This document shows positions 33,671 to 44,755 of a stretch of 64,000 nucleotides of DNA, piece after piece. The position numbers and the translations under genes were made by a program. This DNA is from Sphaeramia orbicularis (lineage: Eukaryota; Chordata; Actinopteri; Kurtiformes; Apogonidae): the NCBI RefSeq assembly GCF_902148855.1, contig NC_043978.1, positions 41,084,609-41,148,608 on the forward strand. Direction: 5' to 3'. Under the pieces are notes generated by a model. That model had not been told where the DNA came from, did not search any database, and saw nothing but the letters and a program-made list of their open reading frames with translations. Within the stretch, counting starts at the first letter, position 1, and each line of letters begins with the position of its first letter.

Positions 33671-34045
33671 TAGAGAGAGAGAGCAGCACTCAGTTGAAAC
33701 AGTTATAATACATAAGTACAGAAAATGTATGTCAAAGAGCACAGCGTGGAGTATTACAACACATCTAGCACCTTTGAGGTTACACTGATCACAACACAGT
33801 GAGGAGCTGCATTGATGGATCAATGGCTTAATTAAACAATACTTGACACATCATATAAACAAATAAATAACATGCACATAACCTAATAATACATCTACTA
33901 TTACCTAGTTACATTGGGGCTGCACCTAATGATTCTTTTAAGTCAGATGTTAGGAATACAAATGATCAGAAATTGTCTAAAAATTGTTGAGTTGTGCATA
34001 AATGCCCAGAACGACAAAATGAGGCCCTAAAATTTCTTGACTTAA

Positions 34046-34619
34046 CCCTTTCATGCATAGTGGTCACTACAGTGGACAGCTGTTCAAAGGTGTTGTTCTC
34101 TTGTATATTTATGGATTTTGTCAGTTTATTTCCATATCAGCCAACACAGTGGACACTTATGCATCATCCCATACACTGTAATTCACACCATTACTGTAAA
34201 TTTGCTGTTCTAGATAAACCTGATCTGCAGAAACATGTCTGAGTGTAAAAAAATTCTAATTGTTATTAGACTGTAATTAACCTTTTTTTTTTTTTTTTTT
34301 TTTAACAAAAAGGTTGTTTTTTTTCGACAAATTATCTTCATGCAGGTATGTTAAAATGTGAGAAAACATCAGATTAGCAGTATTAATGTTTTTATTTCAT
34401 AGTTTTTATGCAGTATAACAGTAAATACATGTTTCTTTGCTTCTAAAATTAAACGCATGGTGTCAAGCTGAGTGGATATTTTTGTAACGCCATGAAAATA
34501 GGTTCATAAAAAAATTCAGTCACATTGTTTGTTTGTTAATTCATGCCTAAAGAGGAATTAAAAACACCAAGGGAAAAAAAAATCTTGATTAAGCTTCTCA
34601 TAATTAATGCATGAAAGGG
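34046..34619. mobile_element. piggyBac-like non-autonomous element, family C (TTAA flanks)
   Basis: TTAA at 34042-34045 and 34620-34623 encloses 574 bp with inverted ends CCCTTTCATGCAT and ATGCATGAAAGGG. The left interior reads AGTGGTCACTACAGTGGACA and GTGGACACTTATGCATC. There is no transposase. It lies in the probable BEND3 5' intron, and its right 94 bp are also present in the tandem duplication next to it. Confidence 0.8.
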
Positions 34620-35139
34620 TTAAAGAAAAAGCAGAAGGGAGAGAATTTGTACTATTTTTCTTAAAAATTACTCATACTCAACCTTGTAATCTAGTATAAA
34701 ATAAGCGTTTTACTTTCACTCTGATGGCCCGTTAGGCTAGTTTGATTCTATTTAGTGAGTGTTTGTGAGTTTGCTGTCCAGTGCAAAAAAAAAAAAAAGA
34801 GGAAGAAACGATTAAAATATTATCATTAATGTCAGTGTTTGTTTGTTAATTCATGCCTAAAGAGGAATTAAAAACACCAAGGGAAAAAAAATCTTGATTA
34901 AGCTTCTCATAATTAATGCATGAAAGGGTTAAAGAAAAAGCAGTAGGGAGAGAATTTGTACTATTTTTCTTAAAAATTACTCATACTCAACCTTGTAATC
35001 TAGTATAAAATAAGCGTTTTACTTTCACTCTGATGGCCCGTTAGGCTAGTTTGATTCTATTTAGTGAGTGTTTGTGAGTTTGCTGTCCAGTGCAAAAAAA
35101 AAAAAGAAGAAACGATTAAAATATTATCATTAATGTCAG
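34526..35139 (+). repeat. Recent tandem duplication, unit about 310 bp
   Basis: 34526-34835 and 34836-35139 are nearly identical head-to-tail copies. Visible differences are one base in GCAG(A/T)AGGGAG, the length of two A tracts and a small G/A change near GGAAGAAACG. The left breakpoint lies inside the family C element, so copy 2 carries an isolated right end (…ATGCATGAAAGGG near 34915-34927). The duplication is younger than that insertion. Confidence 0.93.
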
Positions 35140-35704
35140 TGGCTCACTTAATTTATCACCTGATAATTTAATGCAGGTATAGTTAACACAGTATTAACAT
35201 GTCGTGGCTGGTCTGTGTGTCCGTTTTGACGGATAGCATGATGAGCTGCAGTCACACACATGAACACAGCTTCAGTCTGTTTCTGACACGACGTAACACA
35301 ACGTAACCTTGTGTCAAACTGTTGTTTAGTGATGAATAGTGACATGCTCATTATTGTGACCGGAGTCTGTGCGGTGCATACCACAGTTGCCCCTCCAGCC
35401 TTTATCAACCATTCCACTTCCTCATTCTTCCGCCCATGAACCTTTGAACCACAACAGCAGACAAACCAGCTGTGTCCGTGTAACTCTCCACGAAGCTCCC
35501 ACTCCAACTGCTCCCACGACAATACGCCTCGGTACGAACACCACTGCACCGCACTGCTTTAATAGTGCAACATTTTGTTTGTGAATTTTAATGACGCGGC
35601 AATGTTTGCGTGGACGAGTCGCACCCCCCCCCCCCCCACCCTCCTGTTCTGAGTCTCACTGGGAAATTAACGGTAAACGCGCGTGACCGGCGGTTTGACC
35701 TCAC

Positions 35705-35880
35705 CTTTATATGTCCACGCAATCCTTCGGGACTGTTAGCCGTGTAATAGTCATGTCTGTGGACTGTCACGGAGGTTTATTTGGAGGTAACTGTTCTTGT
35801 TGATTTTTTTTTTTTCTCGCTGGGCTTCTGTGCTTTCTCGCGTGACGTGACGATGCGCGCGCCTGGTGTGTCACTTCCGC
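35705..35880 (-). promoter_or_regulatory. Candidate BEND3 non-coding first exon and promoter
   Basis: CpG-containing DNA (CGCGTGACG, GATGCGCGCGCC, TTCCGCGCAGC) contrasts with the AT-rich flanks. On the minus strand it ends in a good donor (ATAAAG|GTGAGG at 35705/35704). It is the only such island upstream of BEND3 before the gene-free interval. Start and use are inferred. Confidence 0.35.
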
Positions 35881-38800
35881 GCAGCTGTGGAGAGAGAGAA
35901 AGCAGAGAAAAATAAAACATGTAAAAAAAACAAAAAAAAACAATGAGAACATAATGGTATTCTATTTATTTTATTTTATTAGTGCTCTCATTATGTTACA
36001 TTTACATTACTTATCTAAGTGGGTAGCGTGTGTCACTTATTAACGTTGGAAAAACAAAGTCACTACTTTTTTATTATTCACTGCTCAGTTTTATCCTTTT
36101 TATTCAGCTGGGAAGCCGGGTTTGTTACCGATTTTACAGCATAATAATACATGCCTGCCGCTGTTACTTGTATAAGTACAAATACCCATAGCTGTTAACA
36201 GTTAACAGGCAACATTCATAATGGCAGCTCATTTCCACTGACGACCCCCCCCCCCCCCCTTCCTCAGTAATGGTATGTTGCCACTAATCCTGCAGAAACT
36301 AATGCTAACTAACTCTGAGCACTTGCAGCTACTGTCCCTGATTATGCAAATTTATGCAAATCCCATGTTATTGGAACTTGGTCCAAAGACACTTAGGTTA
36401 AAATCTGAAATTTACATTTCAAGGTCAAAGTTTTGGTGGCACTAGATCTTTTCTTTTCTTCCCCACGTTCCTTGACCTTTGACCCAAAACTGACACAAAT
36501 TATTCACTCTCAGTCACTGTCATCAAGAACTCCAGTAAAGAAATACACACATACATACTTACACACATACATACATACAACCTTAGAGTATAGGACTGTT
36601 GATTTTGATATTTATGCTATATTTCCAATACATTAATATACAAACTAAACAGGAAACTAACAACCACATATGTTGATATATACAGTACTCAGAAAAAAAA
36701 CTCCTAAAAGTAGTCAAATAATCAGTTCCTGTTGTTTTGAACATGGTAACTCATTTTCAGACGTATACAAGTCTTTGTTTTTTATTTTTCAAAATACAGG
36801 TCTGTGTCTCAAGATATATCCAAAATATATTTTATTAAATGTACTAAACAAATATTACAATGGTTATTTTGTAATTATGTCATCAACGTATATACTAATA
36901 TATCCATGTATATAATAATATGCAGATAATGTATAATAATGGTGTAATTTCCCTCATAGGTAACATATGACACAGCTCTTGATAAATGATATATATAACA
37001 TTTTCATGTGATGATTGTCATATATGTTTAATACATTTAGTGGGACAAAAGAGTAATCATTAGGAAGATTATAATGAATAATGGCATGTAGTGGAAGTAG
37101 TGAGATGTAATTCTCAGCAGGTACAAATTTAATTTCAAGTCACTCAAAACTGACTATGGTGCCTCGGTCCTGTTATAATGGGGAAGAACATTAAGATCTG
37201 ATTGAAAAGTGCTATTCACTTAATTTTATGAGAAAAAAACAAAAACAAACAAACCCAGAAATCTACAGGGTGTCCCCTAAGTCTCCATACATAGGAGACG
37301 TAATACATTCCATACATATATGGTTCTAACATGTATTTCTTTATATTTCTTCTTTATAGTTCTTCAGCAGTGGAGGACACGCATTGAAATGTGTTCCCGA
37401 CAAAATGGCAGTCATATAGAGCATATTATATAAATAAAAATGGTTTATGTCAAGAAACGTTTATTTTTCCTATGTATGGAGACTTATGGGACACCCTGTA
37501 TATCGCATACACCTGAGCACCTCATGACCAGAACAGACACCATAAATATTATCTTCTGTAATGTATACATTATGAGCATTTAGTAGCATCCCTTCCATCT
37601 AAAGCAATCATCCTATAATTACTCTCTATCTATTTAGTGTCAGACATTGTTTAAAGAAGCAGAAGTAGAAGATGATGGTAGTCACATGTTCATTACAGTG
37701 TCGATGTCTGTGGTGATTTGAGATGCAGAGCCCATAGTATGTAGGCAACATCGCCCTCAAGTGGAAAAAAATTGGAACAACGTGATCTTGGACTCCAGAC
37801 ATCATCAGTACAGCTTTTAAGGCACGCACTGAATGAAACCCAGGAGGATGTTAAAGGTTTTAATACACTCACAGTCAAATAATAGACCAAGGGGGGCCAT
37901 TCAAGGAGACAAGCTGTAGTGGACATTAAAAGTAATTACGCCATGTATGATTTATGCATTCCATTATTTGTACTATATATCTTACTGCTACTACTAATAC
38001 TACTACTTCTAATAATAATGATAATATATGGTGTAATAAGTGCATTTAATATATTATGCATTCTGTGCCATTGCAAGTTCTAACATGATTTGTGTGAGCC
38101 CTATATTAGGTTTTGCTTTCATTCTGCACACATATTTTTTTAAGCTCTACTTTTTGGGGATACATGGGGAAGGCTGGGAAAGCACAAACTCACCCTGGAG
38201 GTGTCTGTAGGATGTTTGTGTTTGCCTACAAAAACTACTCTGAAGGCATCTATTACAGCTGTTTATTTTAGTGTTTGATATTCTTAAATGAGAGCTGACA
38301 TCAATAAAAATTACAGTAGGCCATTTTGGTGGAAAAACTTACGTCCATTACTTAAGGAAAATGTAGAGAAGAACTGCATATGCAGTACAATGGAGTGGAA
38401 GTATTTTAATCAAGGTACTGATTTGGTCCCTTTTTGACTGGTATATTGTTGTACATGAGTGTCATATATGCAGAAGCATCGTTTTTTCTCATGAGAAAAA
38501 CAATTCTGCTTTTAGGTTTTGGACTTTTTTTGGATTTGGGTGATTGTGGATGATTGTGACATTTCCTGTAAATAAACCACATAAGATACTAGAAGACAAA
38601 AATCCCTATTTGTTGCAGATGATAAACTTTGTGTTTAAGATAATGTTTATCATCATTGTTATCATCATCATTATCATGTTAACGACATGGGAAATGTGAG
38701 TCGACATGTCAGAAACTAGGAAGATTAGAAACTACTGGTTAAATCTTTAACGCATTACATTTTTAAAGCTTATTATATCATCCAGTGTGTAAACTAATTA

Positions 38801-39739
38801 ATTTAAAATTGTCAGACAAATGAAACTAAGAAGTTACTGTGAGTATTTCCCTGTACCGAAATAGAAGTATGAAGTTCCATAGAATGAGAATGCTCAAGTG
38901 AAGTTCTAATGTTCTTATATTCTTAAATATAGTATTTGAGTAAATATGCTTTAATTCCATCACTAATATTAATTCTCCTGTCAGTGTCTTTGACCAGGGC
39001 ACTGTGTGTCTATAAACAACATGTTTCCAGAATAAAAGCAGTGAAACTATACCAAATTTGGTCTCATAAGTAAGTTTCAGGTCAAACATACTTGTTGGCT
39101 GTATTTTTAAAGACACAATTTTTTGAATGGGTGAAACACTGTCTGTGTATTAGAATACGTTCACTTTTCATATTCCTTCTGGTATAACATTTATCAGTTT
39201 ATTACATATGTGTACATAAACCTTTAAATATGCTGCATGTGATAATGCTTATACATATATAAAAACATTATTTAACGAACACTTTGGTCATCAGCATTCC
39301 GATTCATCTCATCGAAGTATATAAGATTTAGCACATTTTATCTTTGAAGCAGATCATTTCCTAAAAGTTGTAAACCGCAGTAGCTGGAGTCCCTGGCCCC
39401 TGAGCAATGGGTGCCCATTTATGGATTTATATTTATATCTATGGATTAATAAAGGATAATTTAGGTTAAGAGTGCAATATTATTTAAGTATGATGTCAAA
39501 TCATGCAAGAATCAGTTCCCTGTTTCATTTTCAAACATGAATTTATTAATAATTCAAGGCAGTCACATGAAAAACAGCTCTTTTTTCCAACTGGAGAACA
39601 GTTAAGGTTTTTAACAATTGACAGCAGGCATTAAACACTGCTGGTTAACTGGTTAACTGATTATGTGAGATGATCAGAGATTTTAGTCAGTTGCCATGAT
39701 TCTATCTTAATCATTAGTTACTTCATGCACACAGTAGCA
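35881..39739. other. Intergenic, left part of the BEND3-PDSS2 interval
   Basis: AT-rich sequence with two poly-C tracts (35628-35638 just outside, and 36246-36259), a CATA-rich run near 36550-36580 and a mariner derivative at 37264-37500. No gene or RNA was recognised. Confidence 0.5.
37264..37500 (+). mobile_element. mariner-like MITE keeping a transposase C-terminus
   Basis: TA duplications (37264-37265, 37499-37500) enclose 233 bp (37266-37498). The inverted ends are CAGGGTGTCCCCTAAGTCTC and, reverse-complemented, CAGGGTGTCCCATAAGTCTC, continuing through CATACATAGG. Near 37360-37430 one frame reads LQQWRTRIEMCSRQNGSHIE, which resembles the C-terminus of mariner transposases. The remainder of the transposase is gone. 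Confidence 0.82.
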
Positions 39740-40090
39740 CCCAATGTTCTGTCCACAGCCACAAATATGCCCATACAGAGATGATATAACAAGGCGATGT
39801 GTGGCTGGTGTGGTTCTCATTATTCGACTAATGAGCTGTCTCCATGGCAGTCTGATCTGTCAGCCAATGAAGCGAGCAGGCCCTGTGCAGGGGGAAGCAC
39901 GGTCCGGGGTCAGCCGGGCGACGGCTTGCGACGAGGGGCTGGCGTGTGGCACTTAACACTGGGAAGAGCTCGTTAAAGTGTCATTTTTGGCCAATATGCT
40001 CATCTTTGTCGAGGAGGCCAATCAGCCATACTGTTCCCATCGCAGGAGAATGACTTTCATCCATCACCGTCAGCCATATGATGATATTAG
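39740..40090. promoter_or_regulatory. Candidate conserved non-coding element 1
   Basis: A complex, GC-richer, non-repetitive block in otherwise AT-rich intergenic DNA. It holds homeodomain-like TTCGACTAATGAG, the E-box-like CATATG twice near 40075 and 40000, and ATGAAGCGAGCAGG. No coding frame in it is convincing. Conservation is not tested. Confidence 0.3.
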
Positions 40091-40154
40091 CAGGTGTTTA
40101 CTGATAGGCCATTCAAAAGAAGACAAATGGAGATTTTAATTCTGCTCCACACAC

Positions 40155-40265
40155 ATATTCAGCCGCTCAGTCATTTTGCATACCTGCTTATTCCTAATAG
40201 GGTCATGGAGGTTGCAGGGAATCCATCCCAGCATACACCAGGCAGCGAAACTATGACCAAGACAT
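40155..40265 (-). repeat. Teleost dispersed repeat fragment (GTCATGGAGGTTGCAGG type)
   Basis: Words ACCTGCTTATTCCTAATAGG, GTCATGGAGGTTGCAGG and ATCCCAGCATACACC match a very common fish repeat in the orientation opposite to the fragment at 57895-58145. Class uncertain. Confidence 0.5.
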
Positions 40266-43200
40266 TAGTCGATCACAGGGATTCATCATTAACAGAAAAT
40301 TACAGTCAAATATGAGACTGTGAGCAGGACATTGTACACAGATTACAAGCTGACAAATGTAGACCTACTTATGATGGTGTTTCTTGGCAACAAACTGTAT
40401 ATAACTTTTTATCCACTCCACTGAAAAAGGCCTTTGCTCTAAACCATATCAGTCTGCAGTCTTGGACTTGGATGGATGCCTTGCACGTCTTTCTAAAGGT
40501 AAGTGGTGTAAAAAATAATTGCATTTAAGAGAAAAGAGAAGGACACAATCTGAACCCCAAACCCAAAAGTTGCATTGATGTCTAATCTACAAAACATATA
40601 TAAGTGATAAATGAGCATGGTAAAATCCTCAGTCACAACATAATAAAATTTGATAGGATGTCTTATTACAGAGCTACACAGTCAGTGAATGAGGACTTCA
40701 TCGTCTAAAAGTTGTGGTTGTGGTTTTAATTGTAGTCTATTGTCTCTTGCTTGAGATGGAAGAAATATGCAGGTTCTGTAAGTTCTGTACCAAAAACCTG
40801 TTTAAAATGTTAATGTTTTGCTATTAAATATGATGTTTTTACATTTTACTGCTGCATTAATATTTATGTTACATTTTACTGCTGTGCATGTTGAAGGTTG
40901 ACCTCATTTGAACTACTTTATGTATTACTGGTTGTTTTAATCTGCGTCATTTTCTATCATCATATGTTTGTAGTGTCACTACATTGAGAACTATGTGTCT
41001 AAAATGTCAACTTGTCATGAGCTCAGTAAAACAGGCCTGTTTTCAGCATGGTGAAAATACGTTTTCTAGCTGATTTCTAGAGGATTTTTAATTCACTCAA
41101 ATTTAGAACCCATAAAGGAACAGTTCATCCTTCAGTTTATTGTAAATGTTCAACATCAACACATTTGGAAATGCATAGTTTTAACTGGACAGGAAGGGTA
41201 AAGCTGCCAGACAAATGTAGTGCAATAAAAGTACAATATTTGTCTCTGAGATGTAGTGAAGTTGCACAAAGTGGAAACACCCGAGTAAAGGACAAACACC
41301 TCAAATTTATATTCCACCACAGCTGTTCACTGAGTTAGTGATTCCCAAAATCTGCATCCTCAGACGCTTGATCCCGAGTATCCACCGTGGTGTTTGCGAC
41401 GGTGTGTGTTTGTGTGTATGTAATGGAATCTGTTGGACTGTGCTGACCGACTCTCTCCACTGGACCCTGCTGTAATTACACCACTCTTCGTCTGGGCTGG
41501 GCACACTAGGGCCGCTGTTACCCACTTCATGTTTTGCTTATAGTCTTGCCAACTCCTGCTTTCATGATACCCAAGACTCTCAAGCTGGAAACTGTAAGCA
41601 AACACAGAGTCGAGTTTCTGCTGTGCAGGACATAAAACTGACAAACCTTCATCCTTCCTTATTCTGCTTTTTAGTCAGGCTACACAGGAGCTATCAAAAA
41701 GATTAATCCTGGCAGAAGCAATGTTGTCAGGGGGAATAAAGACTATGATTTCTGTTCCACATGAAACATTTAGCTTTACCACTGGAGGAATTCTGTTTTC
41801 TTCTTGATGTAGAAAACAAAAAACTCATTCCATCAAATCCTCTGCACACTGCCCAGCTGATTTCTACTGGGAGCATCTATGCAACAGTTTCATTGCTTAG
41901 GCCAGACCTCATCTTTGAAAAAGTTTTGTTAGTAACTATATTTGTCATTCTGGCAGTGCCCCAGCCTCCTTCCTTGTTTGGTCCTTTTAACTTTCCATGT
42001 AACTTTCCTCATGTCTCCTCACGGCGAGGCTGAATATTTCATGAAGAGCCTGAGGCTCTCCCTGGCACATGCTGTACCTCGCTGTACCCAGGAAGCCCAA
42101 CCAGCGGAAACAAAAACAGTAGAGGAAGTGGACGTACAACCCAGCAACAGACAGGAGCTTGTTTTAGAAATACTTCACTCCATGTCACCTTTTCTTGCAC
42201 CTCAACCTAGCCATGTTCTTCTTTCACGTCTTCACCTTTTCACTGTCATTCACCCCTGTGTTTCTTCAGACTGTCCTCCTCCATTTCTCTCTCATTTTAC
42301 TCTCCTTAAATCCACCACAATTTGAACAAACTGTAAAAAAATGTTTTCGACTGTAGCATCTGATCAAATAACTATGTCTGACACATAACCTAGAGACTTA
42401 AAGCAGCTTTATTCCCTGTGGATAGTGCGGAATAACATCTGGATCTTGTTTCTGTAGAAGCCTCATATTTTGTAAAAACTACAACTTTGTTTTGCAAAAA
42501 AAATTATCTGATTTGCATGGTACAACTTAAATACAGCTTTAGTCAGTGGGTTCACTCACATTAGCTCACTTAGTTCTATGTTCATTTGAGGTAAAACACT
42601 CTACAGTGTTAAAGAAAATTAGTTAACCTGAGTTTAGAAATGAATTACTTGTGGGAAAACCATCTAATGCAGACTACGAATGAATCACCACAATTTTAAA
42701 TCTGTGCTTTCTAAACTGTTTTTCCACAGACCCTCTGTTTTAAAAATGACAAACCATCCCGAACTAGTTTACAATAAATCTATAAGCTGTGACAAATTGA
42801 ATTCATGCACATAATGACCATTTTACTGTTATCTCCTCTTCACCTTATACTATTATTTTACAAATGTCAAGCATTTTTTCTGGAGAGAAATATTTTATTA
42901 ATTGAAACCATGTGGAAATGAGACAAAACTAATGCAGTTAGGCAGAGTTTATTCACCTTCCTTTCCTCTCAGCAGTAAAACATTATACACTAGCTGTTCA
43001 CATCAAATTTAGTCTTACATATCTCTGTATCATTGTTGTCACATCATGAATATTATCAAAACTATGCCTCTTATTATATTTTGAGTTGCTTGAAATGCAC
43101 ATTTAATTGCAGAGACAAATAAAACCTGCAATCCACCTGTGGGTCTTTGGGAATGGACGATTTAGATGTGAGGATAGATCAGGTGAGTACAGTAAAAGGA

Positions 43201-43789
43201 GAGTAGTTAAATGCATCTTGATATAGATGGACAAAAAGGAACACTTGTACACTTATTCCCCACAGCAAAAATAAAATGGGTGTTAATTTTAGCTCTGGTA
43301 TTTGAGATTTTGCTACATTTTCCATATATAAATGTTTGATATGTTTGACTGGTGCAGTACTGGTTTTTGCTGTGTTTATTCTGAATGCATGAATGTTTTG
43401 TTCCTGGAGTTTTCCCACCCTGGGTGGTTTGAATGGTTAACACACTTGCCATTACAGCAGAATATATATACACATATGGATGTTAGCTTGAAACACTGCA
43501 TGTGAATACATTTCAGTTTGATGTATATAAAATGCAGCAACTACTGACAATTTCAATTGATCAGAGCTTTATTTTGGAACTTGAGAATGCTGGTGAATCA
43601 CTTCAGATATTAAATAAATAAGTGCACTCAGCAACAGTAGTTGTATTTCCTGATCCTGCTTGTGCCAACCTTCCTCATGTTAATTCAAAGCCTTGAACAG
43701 ATGCTGTGGTGTGGTGTGGTAAGAGTGTGTGCTCATCTCTGGTAATACACAGAATCCTCTTTGTTTGCAGTGTACCCTCCGTCCTGTTC
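40266..43789. other. Intergenic, middle part of the BEND3-PDSS2 interval
   Basis: Mostly AT-rich. A mixed-composition stretch at 41330-42130 (for example TCTCTCCACTGGACCCTGCTG and a CTTCATGAA palindrome-like site near 42040) may be regulatory, but several short frames there are not supported as genes. Confidence 0.4.
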
Positions 43790-44135
43790 TTCCTCTTCCC
43801 GTCTCCAGTGCTCTGTCCTTCAGGTGTGGCCTGGATGTGACAGACAGCTGCCAGCGGTGGCCTGGTTTCACACCTTGGCTGTCCCCCCCTCCGCAGACAG
43901 CAGCCTGGGAAACCACAGGCCACCAGGCTGGCGCCAGCCTGTACGCTTAGAGCAGGGCAGCCGGCCCAATCAATACCTCTGCATTTCCTGTCCATTTGCT
44001 CAGGTCTCTTCATTAATAATTACTGCTTGGCGGAGCTTCAATGCGCTGGCTGGCTGGGCCAAGGGGAGAGGCTGTGTGACCTTTTCCCGCCCCTGGGTCG
44101 ACTTGGATCACATACACAGGCATGGGGACAGACAT
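43790..44135. promoter_or_regulatory. Candidate conserved non-coding element 2
   Basis: A GC-rich complex block 0.6 kb downstream of the PDSS2 stop. The core near 43960-44070 (CAATCAATACC, CATTAATAATTACTGCTTGG, AATGCGCTGGCTGGCTGGGC) combines homeodomain-type ATTA sites with GC-rich words, a composition usual for vertebrate enhancers. Open frames across it have no family motif. Conservation is not tested. Confidence 0.35.
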
Positions 44136-44599
44136 AATCAGGTAACATAGATGATATTACTCCTCATTCATGCCATTTACCCTCTGTACAGAAAGTATCA
44201 TGCCAAAAGAAAAAAAACAACAACTTTGCTTATCAGCTAAGGTACATACTTAGTAGAACATGACTTTGAGATATTTTTGCAGCTGGTTTGAAGCGCTCTT
44301 CAATTTGGCATACACCCACTACATCCAGCAGCGATTTCAGCATCATCTGAGGTGTGCAGGGTGAACCCATTCTTAAAAAAAACAAACTGCATGGTGCATC
44401 ACATACTGTTCATGGCACATTTTCCAGATGACAATAATAATTCTTCAAAACATCTTAAATTACATTCTGCCTGGTATGCGACTTTGCTGATAAGAAAAGT
44501 AACAATGTGCCAGGTTTTAAAATGCTGCCTGGCATGATTTTTCTTCCCCCATCAGGTGTGTATTAGAGAACACATGACATGACACTGAAGTGATGTGTT

Positions 44600-44609
44600 T
44601 TTATTTATT
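44600..44609 (-). terminator. PDSS2 polyadenylation signal (AATAAATAAA)
   Basis: Overlapping AATAAA signals on the minus strand lie about 150 bp past the PDSS2 stop codon. Confidence 0.6.
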
Positions 44610-44755
44610 GATTTTTTTTTCAGTGGTGACCAAAGCAGCATGTTGCCCAACAGAAGTTCATTTGTCTCTGAAGGCGTCATCAGTTCAGTGTTGTGGCTGC
44701 AGACAAAGACACTCCAGGCAGCACATTTAAAAGCACGAGTGTGTATGTGTCCAGG

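Larger units (their letters stand above)
33125..35704. other. Probable 5' intron of BEND3
   Basis: This lies between the acceptor before the BEND3 start (33127) and a candidate first exon at 35705. It contains a short dispersed repeat (33539-33600), a poly-A tract near 33648-33670, a TTAA-flanked element and a tandem duplication. An open minus-strand frame at 35148-35549 is not recognised. Confidence 0.45.

Noticed and set aside
35148-35549. 133-codon minus-strand frame containing NEEVEWLIKAGGATVV, faintly like a BRCT segment
   Set aside because: The resemblance is short, there are no neighbouring exons of such a gene, and it lies in the probable BEND3 5' intron.
41942-42325. 127-codon plus-strand frame in the BEND3-PDSS2 interval
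   Set aside because: No family motif, no splice partners, CT-rich low-information sequence.
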